NCBI GenBank assembly: GCA_900547005.1
Contig: URER01000005.1
Span: 6,640 to 70,639, forward strand
Origin: an uncultured Prevotella sp.
GTDB lineage: Bacteria; Bacteroidota; Bacteroidia; Bacteroidales; Bacteroidaceae
Length of the DNA: 64,000 nt
Direction of reading: 5' to 3'
The position numbers were made by a program, and so were the translations under genes. The notes under the pieces are model-generated. The model made no database searches, was not told where the DNA came from, and saw only the letters and a program-made list of their open reading frames with translations. Positions 15,498 to 23,508 of this stretch are shown piece by piece (within the stretch, counting starts at the first letter, position 1; every line of letters starts with the position of its first letter).

Positions 15498-17216
15498 TTA
15501 CTTCTCTGTATCTTTGCAAGCCTTGATTACAGCCACATTATGTTCGTATTTCGGGAAAGAAACCTTGCCGTCCTTCACCACGGCGGTCTGTTCTGTGTAG
15601 AGTTCCATGACTTTTGTACCGTCGGCAAACTCTCCTGCCACGTCGATAGCCTGCCATTCGTTTGGCATCAGACGCAACAATATCTTGTCGTTGCCGTCAT
15701 AACGCACGCAGGTATGGGTGTCGATAGTGCGCTGACGGCCTGTTCCGATAACCGGATTGGCGCGCCTTATCTTGCCGAGTTTACAGAAATGAGCGAACTG
15801 TTCCTTGTTTATGTCGTTCCAATCCATATCCGAACGGAACGCCTGGTCGCCGTCTACGTTCAGCCGGGCCTCGGTCAGTTTACGTCCGGTCTCGTCTCCA
15901 TAGAACACCTGCGCCACACCGGGAGAAAGCAGAAGTGCCGTTCCGCAATCAATCATATTATCCATATCGGCCTCACGATGATAGGAGTTGTTCAGGTAAT
16001 TGAACGGGTGCCAATTCTTATGAGCCGCCACACTGTCGGCGTATGCCTGCCAAACATATACTATTCCGTCCAAATCGCCGTGCTTGGGGAAGTAGAAGTT
16101 CACCAGACTTGAGAAGCCGGCAACTGCATAATCAGGCTTGTAGTCAATCGAAGCGCAGTCGTAATCACCTGTCATATAGAATTTATCGGTCCACGCCGAA
16201 GCCGGGTCTGCGGGATGGGCAGCACGCCATTTGCCGAGCGCAGCATTGCAGGCAGCGTTCAGTTCCTGCCATCTGTTCATGCGGACGTTCTCCACTATGT
16301 CGCAACGGAAGCCGTCGATGCCGAACTCCTCCACCCACGACGCAATCCATGCGATGAGATATTGCGACGGACTCCAGTCGCGGTTCTTGCGCAACTTGCG
16401 TGCCGACGGGTTCACCCACGCATCGTTCTTCTTGCCTTCCATTTTCCATTTGCGCTGCAAGAAGGCCGGAATCTTAACCGTTTCGTTGCTCTCGTCCTTG
16501 AAATCGGGCATACCGTAGAGCGTCGCTTCGAGCGGATTGCTCTCGTCCCAACCCTCGTCCGGCATACGCACCCAGCCGCGATCGTACCATCCATTCCACT
16601 CCAAGCGCTTCTCAAAGAACTTGTCATAGCTCCATTCGCGAATGTGCTGCGCAGCCTCTTCGGCTGTATATCCGGTCTCGGCGAAGCCATACTGCACGGC
16701 ATCGAGCAACGTGGGATAGCCCGGATCGTTAAGGTTTGCACCCAGCATCACACGTATTCCCTGAGCGTGGAGCGTATCCACAAGCTCACGGAACTCCGCC
16801 ACCGTACCGTAATTCTTGTCAATCTGCGTGTAGTCGAGCGGATAATAGCCGTGATAACCATAGTGCGGGAAGTCGTTCACCGGCCCGCTGCCGGTCATCC
16901 AACCGTGTATCTGCTCATATACATCGGTCATCCAAACCACGTCGATGCCCATGCTGGTGAAGTATCCCTCCTTTGCTTTAGCCAGCATTCCCTTGAAATC
17001 TCCGCCGTGGAAGGTAGCGGCATTAAGCCGTTCGCTGCCGTAGTCAACCCTCCGGCCATAGTTTATGTCGTTCAGAGTGTCACCGTTGCAAAAGCGGTCG
17101 GTAATAACAAAGTAAACTGTTGCGTTGCCCCAAGTGAAGTCTTTCTTAGCACTTGCGGCAAAAATCTGAAGTCCGCACAGGACAAACAGGGTCATAAAAT
17201 AAATTCGTTTCATCAT
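15498..17216 (-). CDS. Secreted GH13 alpha-amylase-like protein with altered catalytic residues
   Basis: The 572-residue product has a signal peptide (FVLCGLQIFAASA) and a GH13 barrel: VYFVITDRFCNGD, GYHGYYPLDYTQID, and GIDGFRCDIVENV, which holds the catalytic nucleophile Asp. The segment normally carrying the acid/base Glu (as in MTGEAWG) reads FYMTGDYDCAS, with Asp in its place, and the segment normally reading SHD before the third carboxylate reads NNSYHREAD. LLLSPGVAQVFYGDETGR is intact. The fold is certain, but ordinary amylase activity is doubtful. It is a single-gene unit with a -7 box (TAACTTTG, 17240-17233) and its own terminator. Confidence 0.85.
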   Translation of the reverse strand: MMKRIYFMTLFVLCGLQIFAASAKKDFTWGNATVYFVITDRFCNGDTLNDINYGRRVDYGSERLNAATFHGGDFKGMLAKAKEGYFTSMGIDVVWMTDVYEQIHGWMTGSGPVNDFPHYGYHGYYPLDYTQIDKNYGTVAEFRELVDTLHAQGIRVMLGANLNDPGYPTLLDAVQYGFAETGYTAEEAAQHIREWSYDKFFEKRLEWNGWYDRGWVRMPDEGWDESNPLEATLYGMPDFKDESNETVKIPAFLQRKWKMEGKKNDAWVNPSARKLRKNRDWSPSQYLIAWIASWVEEFGIDGFRCDIVENVRMNRWQELNAACNAALGKWRAAHPADPASAWTDKFYMTGDYDCASIDYKPDYAVAGFSSLVNFYFPKHGDLDGIVYVWQAYADSVAAHKNWHPFNYLNNSYHREADMDNMIDCGTALLLSPGVAQVFYGDETGRKLTEARLNVDGDQAFRSDMDWNDINKEQFAHFCKLGKIRRANPVIGTGRQRTIDTHTCVRYDGNDKILLRLMPNEWQAIDVAGEFADGTKVMELYTEQTAVVKDGKVSFPKYEHNVAVIKACKDTEK

Positions 17217-17232
17217 TCTAAAAAGTTTGATG

Positions 17233-17240
17233 CAAAGTTA
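17233..17240 (-). promoter_or_regulatory. -7 element of the GH13-like gene
   Basis: TAACTTTG on the minus strand matches TAnnTTTG and lies 17 bp upstream of the start codon at 17216, giving a short leader. Confidence 0.45.
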
Positions 17241-17287
17241 CCCTGTTTGTTCCATATATAAAATACTGATTTATAACCAAAAAACGG

Positions 17288-18061
17288 TTATATCAGCTTC
17301 ATCGCCTTAGCCGCCATGATGGCCTCGACGGAATTTCCGACACTCAGTTTTTCGAGTATGTTCTGACGGTGACGGTTCACGGTATGTATGCTTATGTTCA
17401 GCAAATCGGCTATCTGCTTGCTCGGTTTTCCGTCCATTATGAGTCTCAGAATTTCCTTTTCGCGCGCCGAAAGAATCTGTTTTTTCATGTCCGAAAATGC
17501 CAGCGCCACGACCTCGCCCGTATTATTATTAATAATGTGTGGGCAAATGCCTGTGCTGCCGACACCGTCCGAAGCCAAGTCGTAGCAGCAGAGGATGAGC
17601 CAGATGCTTCCCGAGGGCGACGGTTGCAGTATCTGCGTACTGTTGTTTACGAAGATATAATTTCCATCACGGCCTTTAATGCGTATCCGGCACGTTGCCT
17701 TATAGCCGAGTTTCTCGTCTCCCGGCAGAGCATCTACATACTTAAAGAACTCATATTCAAGCATTCTCTTCTCCACAAGGTCTTCAGGATGAAGTCTGTT
17801 ATATATCAAATCCTCATCGCTCGAATTGAGAACCTTATACAATGTGGCGGTGTTGCTGATGCCGAGTAGCGAAGCGAACGCTCCGCCATAGAGGTAGCAG
17901 CAGTCTGAAGCAGCATCGGTAATCACAGCGCAAGCATTGTTCAGTCCCACCAATGCGCTCACCCTACCCTTGCACACCTCGAGTAGCGCACTGTCAAGAT
18001 GTTCGTTTTCCAGATGCTGCGACTGATATATCTGGTTCAGTTCCTTTCTCAGTATATCCAT
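17288..18061 (-). CDS. LuxR-type helix-turn-helix regulator with an N-terminal PAS-like domain
   Basis: The 257-residue protein ends in a LuxR/GerE DNA-binding domain (LSAREKEILRLIMDGKPSKQ, then IADLLNISIHTVNRHRQNIL, about residues 192-250). The N-terminal 170 residues have PAS-like character (ACAVITDAASDCCYLYGGA, LHPEDLVEKRMLEYEFFKYV and YIFVNNSTQI), a type common in Bacteroidota regulators. No response-regulator receiver or signal peptide is present, so it probably senses a cytoplasmic ligand. The small-peptide gene 18255-18446 lies upstream on the same strand, behind a terminator. Confidence 0.85.
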   Translation of the reverse strand: MDILRKELNQIYQSQHLENEHLDSALLEVCKGRVSALVGLNNACAVITDAASDCCYLYGGAFASLLGISNTATLYKVLNSSDEDLIYNRLHPEDLVEKRMLEYEFFKYVDALPGDEKLGYKATCRIRIKGRDGNYIFVNNSTQILQPSPSGSIWLILCCYDLASDGVGSTGICPHIINNNTGEVVALAFSDMKKQILSAREKEILRLIMDGKPSKQIADLLNISIHTVNRHRQNILEKLSVGNSVEAIMAAKAMKLI

Positions 18062-18194
18062 AGGTCTTTTCTTTTTTCCGCCGACGCTATTCGCTTACGG
18101 GCGTTCACGTTTTGGGATATACAAAGATAGTGTTTTTAATTAAAAGCCGATGGATATGTGGCAATTATTTTACAAATGCTCTTATAACACGGCA

Positions 18195-18231
18195 AATCCC
18201 CGACAGACACTTGAAATGCCTCCCAGGGATT
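18195..18231 (-). terminator. Likely terminator after the 63-residue peptide gene
   Basis: Minus-strand AATCCCTGGGAGGC and GTCTGTCGGGGATT can pair imperfectly. The right half resembles the strong terminator at 15436-15477. The T-run is short. Confidence 0.4.
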
Positions 18232-18254
18232 GACGTTCTGCCGCGGAACTGCGC

Positions 18255-18446
18255 TCAGTCCCACAGCGATTTATGCTCTTTTTCGGGTTGTTCGTCTTCA
18301 TATTCATCCCAAAACCAACTGCCATGTTGTTTTGCGTCGCCTTCCGTAACGGAATTTGACGCGTCCAACGGCAAATCTACCATCATTGCGTCGGGTATCG
18401 GAACCACCGCTACTATGAGCGGACACTGATATGTTTTCTTCTTCAT
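18255..18446 (-). CDS. Small peptide of the MKKxYxxP type, function unknown
   Basis: The 63-residue product starts MKKKTYQCP, the N-terminal pattern of many short Bacteroidales peptides (MKK-x-Y-x-x-P followed by a hydrophobic V/I-rich stretch), here VVPIP. The C-terminal half is acidic and aromatic (FWDEYEDEQPEKEHKSLWD) and has no membrane segment. A remnant of a sorting-domain-like protein tail ends 7 bp upstream, and a LuxR regulator lies downstream. I cannot assign a function; such peptides may be structural, signalling or precursor peptides. Confidence 0.6.
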   Translation of the reverse strand: MKKKTYQCPLIVAVVPIPDAMMVDLPLDASNSVTEGDAKQHGSWFWDEYEDEQPEKEHKSLWD

Positions 18447-18452
18447 CGCTTT

Positions 18453-18518
18453 CTATTTTAATATATATTTCTTGCCGTTCTTCACGTAAATGCCTTTGCC
18501 GAGGACTTTCTGTCGCTC
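18453..18518 (-). pseudogene. Remnant C-terminus of a secreted protein
   Basis: The minus strand reads SERQKVLGKGIYVKNGKKYI..K followed by a stop codon (18455-18453). GKGIYVKNGKKY is typical of the last residues of exported Bacteroidota proteins with sorting-type C-termini. An in-frame stop lies just upstream, so only this tail remains. Confidence 0.6.
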
Positions 18519-18617
18519 ACTCTATAAGTTTTGCTGCAAAGTTATGAGGTTATTTTTACATACGAAATACTGATTTATAACCAAAAATATAGTAAATATT
18601 CTTTACAATTGAAATCG

Positions 18618-19105
18618 TGTCAACTTTTGTTAAATATAGGCTCCGTTACAATTTTTGCCCGTTTTTCGACCCCCAAAAATCCAATTTTTAATTCAAAATT
18701 CGTAACTCAAAATTCTAAAAGTGCCTCCGTTAGAGAAAAATCGGGCCGATTTTTGTCGAAAATTGAGGTCCCGAAAAACACGCGAAAATGGCAAAATCGG
18801 GCGATTTAACGTTCGTTAGCTTTCAAAAGTGGCACTTTTAGAGTCCGTTTGTGGCACTTTTGGAGTGCAACGGAGCCTCCGTTAGAGTGCAAAAGTGCCT
18901 CCGTTAGAGTCTAAAAGTGCCTCCGTTAGAAAATAAAGGGGGTAAAAACGCACTCCAAAACGGGTAAAAACGCATAAAAAAGAGGTAAACCTCTGATTGC
19001 CAGAGATTTACCTCAAAAATGAGTAAAAAGCCGTATTTTCGCGTTTTTGAAAGCAAGGAGAAGTTTGTTTCAAAAAACGCGAGTTTTGAGAGGGATAAAA
19101 TTGAA
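18618..19105 (-). repeat. Copy B of the ~470-bp noncoding repeat family
   Basis: Opposite orientation to copy A. It shows GTTAAATATAGGCTCCGTTA, TCGGGCGATTTAACGTTCG, the palindromes AAAAGTGGCACTTTT and CAACGGAGCCTCCGTT, three successive GTGCCTCCGTTAGA units, and the end AAAAAACGCGAGTTTTGAG. A small extra hairpin, GAGGTAAACCTCTG...CAGAGATTTACCTC, is inserted near 18983-19016. No ORF. Confidence 0.75.
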
Positions 19106-19125
19106 AAAAGGAGACGTTATTTAAG

Positions 19126-19290
19126 CGCATTGCAAATGCTCATACTCCAATCGGGCGGATTGTAAATCACGCCCGAACCCGAAAACCCTTTAAGTCCCAA
19201 ACCCAGACTGATAGAATGTTTTACAGCCTGCAAGGCTGTTGAAGCGTGATTTGCAATCCGCTTCCTGGGAGTATAAGCATTTGCAATGCG
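19126..19290. repeat. REP-like inverted-repeat element next to copy B
   Basis: The left arm (19126-19172: CGCATTGCAAATGCT, ATACTCC, GGATTGTAAATCACGC) is matched by the right arm (19246-19290: GCGTGATTTGCAATCC, GGAGTATAAGCATTTGCAAT). The loop is about 70 bp. The same blocks recur in diverged form at 9620-9700, next to copy A. It lies downstream of the C10 protease gene and could also end its transcript. Confidence 0.7.
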
Positions 19291-19345
19291 ATAAATTCAA
19301 TATATAATAATAATTTAATCGTTACCCCTCAAATTCCACCTGAGG

Positions 19346-21535
19346 CTATATCTTCACCGCAACATTTGTCTTTCCACTCTCGGTGGTTACGGAGATGATA
19401 TATATTCCGTGCTGCAAATGACTGACGGGAACGCTCACGGAAGAGCCTCCGGCAGCAAGAGAAACAGGCACACGACCTTGTATGTCGATGATGCGCAGGG
19501 CCTTTATCGGCTCGCCCGAACTGACATTCAGCAGACCGTCGCTCACAGAAATTACGGGTTTCTGCTGCACTTCGGCGGCATTGCCTATCGACAAATTCTG
19601 ATCTTCCACCAATTCGACAGTACGGTCGCTACCCATTGCGAAAATCACCCTTTGGTCGGATAATGTTATCGCGATTTCATATACCGGCGTTATGACATAC
19701 TGACCTACTTCCATGTCTGCTGTTTCCAATATGAAATTCACCTCAGCAGTCTCGCCTGAAGCAATGAAAACAGGCTTCGCAAACATCTCGACATCATTCG
19801 GAGTGGCTTTCTTCGCCACAGTAATGCCCATCGGACCACTCAACATCATACTGCCAACGTTTCGTCCTACCAACTTAATAGGATATTCCGAACCTATAAT
19901 CATCTTCGGACTGAGGCCGGTGAAACTTTCCTCCACGACCTTAAGGTCGGGGGCAACTGCTCTATAAGTAATACTTTCATCGTCTTTAATCATATAGCAC
20001 TCGCTCGGGCCGTATATATTAGCTATCAACTGACGCCACTTTCCCTCGGTTGTTGTGCGATAGAAAAAGCCTATGTGGTGGGTTCCCTTAGGAATTCCGA
20101 TGTGCGACATATTCATAGAATACTCAGTAAATGTACTTGGCTTAAATGTCGTGTGAAGGATTGTAGGCTCTATCGGCTCTATTTCCGATCCGTTAATGAT
20201 AGCCACACATACATCGCCTTCAAACTCAATGTGGCTTCTTGCCGCGCAATAAAACATGAAACCAGAGTATTGTGTAGTGGAAACATTGATTTCCGGATTG
20301 GCTGATAAAACATAAAATTTGCCACCGACATATACATTCAGCTCATTGTTCCAAAGCAACTGATTGGTCTGCGGAACACTCTCACCCCTGCCAAGCGGCT
20401 GTATATGGCACTCTACATTCTGCACAAAGGAATAGGTTCTCGACGTGCCGCCTATGCCTTGCGTTGTCGGACTAAGTGCCGACAGATTGTAATAGCCGTC
20501 GCAACGGCCTTTCCATCCCCAGTTGAAATGGAACAGTCCGGCACCATCGTAACCGTCGCAGACGAAAGAGTGGCCTATTTTACCTTCGTAGTCGTTACCT
20601 CCATAGAGCACCGGACGACCGGCATACAGCTCGCCGGTGATTATCTCCACCCACTCATTGTCCGACAACAACTCACGCTCGTAATGATGAATGTTGGGGT
20701 CGTAGCCGAAATTATTTATCAAGGCTTCGGCAGAGACATACGGGTCTGCCGAACTTTCTTCATTTCCGTATCTCATCTTTGCACCATAACCGACACACTT
20801 CATGAGCTGTGCCACGGCCGCACATGATGCTTCCGAAGAGCCGGAATCATAAGTCGGGAGCATATTATCCCAGTCGAAAGCCGGCTGAGAGTTAAAATCG
20901 AGAGTGCGCTCCACGCCTTTATCAGTATAAGAAACCGTTCCGGTTGGTCTGGCGGGGTACTTGTAATAATACATTATCTGCGCTGTTGCCGTGGCTACGC
21001 ATCCCGTAACGGTAGGCTCGCCGTTTACTTCCGGAGTCAGCGTGTTATACGGGGCATCCTGTCCCCACTGGCTTTTCAGCAAAGGCTCGACCACCTTTGT
21101 GGGATAAGTAATAGCCTTCGCCTGCGCATATACGGCCGCATCTTCTGTCGTGGAAAGGTTTTCCACGCTATAAGCCACGGCATCGAGCCATGCCTTGCAA
21201 GCCTCCGGCATATTCGCCGTGTCGAAGTTTTCATTGTCGCTATAACCGATTATGGACGGCAGGCGGTCGTCGCCGGCAACAATGACGAAACCTTTGGCGT
21301 CATTGCCGTCAAACACATAATAAGCCGCATCAGAGGCTTCGGCATCCTGCTTGGGCGACTGACGTTTCTTGGCGTAGGTACACTTCATTTCTTTTGTGCC
21401 CCCACCCTGTCTGTTACTGATAAATTCTCGGGCAATGCGCGCGGCTTTTCCTTTGCTTATAGGCGCAGAGAAAGCTATAAGTGGGAAAAATAGGAACGCC
21501 GCAAAGATAGTTTTAGTGCGTAAGGATAGATTCAT
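19346..21535 (-). CDS. Secreted C10 (streptopain/interpain-like) cysteine protease
   Basis: The 729-residue product has a signal peptide (FAAFLFFPLIAFSA), a SpeB-type propeptide (SKGKAARIAREFISNRQ, YYVFDGNDAKGFVIVAGDD) and the C10 catalytic domain. The catalytic Cys lies in VTGCVATATAQIMYYYKYP (about residue 182) and the His in GKIGHSFVCDGYDG, followed by LFHFNWGWKGRCDGYYNLS. The C-terminal half contains beta-sandwich-like domains and a final sorting-type domain (ALRIIDIQGRVPVSL, GIYIISVTTESGK) like that of the S8 protease, suggesting surface secretion. Homologues in Prevotella degrade host proteins. It is monocistronic. Confidence 0.92.
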   Translation of the reverse strand: MNLSLRTKTIFAAFLFFPLIAFSAPISKGKAARIAREFISNRQGGGTKEMKCTYAKKRQSPKQDAEASDAAYYVFDGNDAKGFVIVAGDDRLPSIIGYSDNENFDTANMPEACKAWLDAVAYSVENLSTTEDAAVYAQAKAITYPTKVVEPLLKSQWGQDAPYNTLTPEVNGEPTVTGCVATATAQIMYYYKYPARPTGTVSYTDKGVERTLDFNSQPAFDWDNMLPTYDSGSSEASCAAVAQLMKCVGYGAKMRYGNEESSADPYVSAEALINNFGYDPNIHHYERELLSDNEWVEIITGELYAGRPVLYGGNDYEGKIGHSFVCDGYDGAGLFHFNWGWKGRCDGYYNLSALSPTTQGIGGTSRTYSFVQNVECHIQPLGRGESVPQTNQLLWNNELNVYVGGKFYVLSANPEINVSTTQYSGFMFYCAARSHIEFEGDVCVAIINGSEIEPIEPTILHTTFKPSTFTEYSMNMSHIGIPKGTHHIGFFYRTTTEGKWRQLIANIYGPSECYMIKDDESITYRAVAPDLKVVEESFTGLSPKMIIGSEYPIKLVGRNVGSMMLSGPMGITVAKKATPNDVEMFAKPVFIASGETAEVNFILETADMEVGQYVITPVYEIAITLSDQRVIFAMGSDRTVELVEDQNLSIGNAAEVQQKPVISVSDGLLNVSSGEPIKALRIIDIQGRVPVSLAAGGSSVSVPVSHLQHGIYIISVTTESGKTNVAVKI

Positions 21536-21637
21536 AATCTATATAAATTATTGATTATTAATAGGTTTAAGTATATTTTTCTACAAAAATAAATAAGTTA
21601 TCGCAAAGTTGCAAATATTTTTTTAATAAACACGTTA

Positions 21638-21645
21638 TATCTTTG
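21638..21645 (+). promoter_or_regulatory. -7 element of the nuclease gene
   Basis: TATCTTTG matches TAnnTTTG and lies 59 bp upstream of the start codon at 21705. Confidence 0.45.
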
Positions 21646-21704
21646 TGCAGACCTCACGGTGCATAAAGGGATTTTGAACAATGTAGATATATTTATAAAA
21701 AGAG

Positions 21705-22607
21705 ATGAACAAATTACAGATTATCGCAATAACGGCAGCTATGGCATTGGTGGCGTGCGACTCTAAGAACGTGAAACCGCTAATCGGGGGCATCAAGAAT
21801 GCTGAGGAGACAATAGAAAAGATTGACGGAAACGGGGATTACGCAAGTGGAGAGAACGGAAACAACGAGTATTCGGATGCGCAGAACTGTAAAGGTAAAG
21901 GCGGAAACGACACGGAAAGGCAAGGGAAAGGACTTGAAATTCCGGCACGACTGACGGGCGTTTCGGAGCAGATTCTGTATAGAACGGGCTACACGACATC
22001 GTATAACAAGGACACACGGCTGCCTAATTGGGTTGCGTGGTGCCTGACGGCGGAGCATACGGAGGGTACGAACAAACGGCCGGGAAAGGCTTTTCATGAA
22101 GACACGGATGTGCCGGAGCCACGCGCCGTGGATTGGGATTACTATAATTCGGGCTACGACAGGGGACATATGTGTCCGGCGGCGGACAACAAATGGAGCG
22201 CAGACGCGATGTATGAGTCGTTCCTTTTCACGAATATGTGTCCGCAGAACCATATACTGAACGTGGGCGACTGGAACGAAATGGAGAACCAGTGCCGCCG
22301 ATGGGCAAGGGAATACGGTGAGGTGTATATCGTATGCGGCCCCATCCTGTTCAATCAGAAGCACAAAACGATAGGCAAGAACAAGGTGGTGGTGCCCGAA
22401 GCGTTCTTCAAAGTGGTACTGAGAATGCAGCCATCACCAAAGGCTATCGGCTTCATATACCGCAATACGGACGGCAACCGTCCGAAAGACGCTTACGTAA
22501 ACTCGGTGGATGAGGTAGAGCGGATAACGGGAATGGACTTCTTCCCCGCCCTGCCCGACGACATTGAGAACGAAATAGAAAAAGAAAGGGACCTTAGTGG
22601 TTTCTGA
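21705..22607 (+). CDS. DNA/RNA non-specific endonuclease, lipoprotein
   Basis: The 300-residue protein has a short signal with a lipobox-like ALVACDS (Cys at about residue 19). The catalytic ββα-metal motif DRGHMCPAAD (about residues 148-157) carries the His general base, and the metal-binding Asn/Glu helix follows in LNVGDWNEMENQCRRWA. These place it in the Serratia-nuclease/NUC1 family, which cleaves single- and double-stranded DNA and RNA. The segment between signal and domain is low-complexity (GNGDYASGENGNNEYS). Probably tethered to the envelope and used for nutrient scavenging or degrading extracellular DNA. Confidence 0.9.
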   Translation: MNKLQIIAITAAMALVACDSKNVKPLIGGIKNAEETIEKIDGNGDYASGENGNNEYSDAQNCKGKGGNDTERQGKGLEIPARLTGVSEQILYRTGYTTSYNKDTRLPNWVAWCLTAEHTEGTNKRPGKAFHEDTDVPEPRAVDWDYYNSGYDRGHMCPAADNKWSADAMYESFLFTNMCPQNHILNVGDWNEMENQCRRWAREYGEVYIVCGPILFNQKHKTIGKNKVVVPEAFFKVVLRMQPSPKAIGFIYRNTDGNRPKDAYVNSVDEVERITGMDFFPALPDDIENEIEKERDLSGF

Positions 22608-22636
22608 ATAGCCGCAGAAAGATAAACAAAAAGGGG

Positions 22637-22667
22637 AACATACCGTCACCGGCATATCCCCCACTGA
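22637..22667 (+). terminator. Possible terminator after the nuclease gene
   Basis: GGGGAACATACCG and CCGGCATATCCCC can pair with mismatches around TCA. No strong T-run follows. Confidence 0.35.
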
Positions 22668-22709
22668 ATTTAGTATAATTAGTTTTTCACGTATAATTAT
22701 CAACTCATC

Positions 22710-22820
22710 TTACTTATAGAGCATCAGAGTACCCCATCCTATCTGGTCGAAAGCTCCGGAATTTGAACCATAGCGGATGTCGCCGGAACCACCCTCCGGT
22801 ATCGGGACAAACAATAGCCA
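22710..22820 (-). pseudogene. Possible remnant of a protein C-terminus
   Basis: The minus strand is open for about 37 codons to a stop at 22712-22710, with third-position G/C bias like local genes. It reads VPIPEGGSGDIRYGSNSG, then AFDQIGWGTLMLYK. No ATG is present and the frame closes inside the tRNA terminator. It may be the tail of a lost gene; I cannot name the family. Confidence 0.3.
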
Positions 22821-22822
22821 AA

Positions 22823-22862
22823 GAAAAACGCAGGCTCTTGGAATTCAAGAACCTGCGTTTTG
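22823..22862 (-). terminator. Intrinsic terminator of tRNA-His
   Basis: Minus-strand AACGCAGGTTCTTG pairs with CAAGAGCCTGCGTT and is followed by TTTTTC, about 10 bp after the tRNA. Confidence 0.85.
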
Positions 22863-22871
22863 CATTTTCAG

Positions 22872-22946
22872 GGTGCCCGGTGGGACTCGAACCCACGACA
22901 TTCAGAACCACAATCTGACGCTCTAACCAACTGAACTACGGGCACC
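22872..22946 (-). tRNA. tRNA-His (GTG anticodon)
   Basis: The minus strand folds as a cloverleaf: acceptor GTGCCCG/CGGGCAC, D-loop AGTTCAGTTGGTTAGAGC, anticodon arm CAGATTGTGGTTCTG with anticodon GTG, and T-arm GTGGGTTCGAGTCCCAC. The extra 5' G (G-1) opposite C73, required by histidyl-tRNA synthetase, is encoded. CCA is not encoded. Confidence 0.97.
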
Positions 22947-23085
22947 ATATTGCTCAAGTACTTCTCTTAAGCGGGTGCAAAAGTACGCAATTTATCCGAG
23001 ACTACCAAATAAATAGCGTACTTTTTACTATTTTTCTTAACAACGCTACCCTAACAATAGGGCCACGCCACCCTACTTCCGCAGC

Positions 23086-23499
23086 TTATTCAGCCTTTGC
23101 ATCGCCCTGTGCTGCAGCCTCGTTAGCAGCAGGAGCAGCCTGCTTTGCATCACCATTGGCAGCCGGAGCAGCTTGTTTCTGCTGGCTTGCGCCGAAGTTA
23201 GGCAGAGTGTTCGGGTTTGTCGAGCTGTTGTTTGTAGCAGCGTTCTCTATTACGCTGGCATCGGTAGCGGCTGTCGGAGCCACGTATGCGCACGCAACGC
23301 TGATAACAACCATAGCGATAGCAAGTCCCCATGTTGCCTTTTCGATAAAATCGGTAGTCTTGCGAACACCCATAATTTGGTTAGAAGATGAGAAGTTGGA
23401 CGCGAGTCCACCTCCTTTTGATTCCTGAATCAGCACAATGCCAATCATCAGGATTGCCGCAATTACGATAAGAATTACGAATAAAGTGTAAAGTCCCAT
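23086..23499 (-). CDS. secG: Preprotein translocase subunit SecG
   Basis: The 137-residue protein has two membrane segments (about residues 2-23 and 52-73) joined by the conserved SecG loop (VLIQESKGGGLASNFSSSNQ, then KTTDFIEKATW). SecG assists SecYEG-mediated protein export at the inner membrane. The C-terminal 60 residues are an Ala/Gln/Asn-rich repetitive tail (QKQAAPAANGDAKQAAPAAN) common in Bacteroidota SecG. It is the last gene of a four-gene operon (sigma-54 activator, lptE, TPR protein, secG), starting 9 bp after the TPR gene. Confidence 0.93.
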   Translation of the reverse strand: MGLYTLFVILIVIAAILMIGIVLIQESKGGGLASNFSSSNQIMGVRKTTDFIEKATWGLAIAMVVISVACAYVAPTAATDASVIENAATNNSSTNPNTLPNFGASQQKQAAPAANGDAKQAAPAANEAAAQGDAKAE

Positions 23500-23508
23500 T
23501 TTATTTAC

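Noticed and set aside
16215..17261. Plus-strand open frame of 348 codons over the GH13-like gene
   Set aside because: Antisense shadow of a gene with a clear signal peptide and GH13 motifs.
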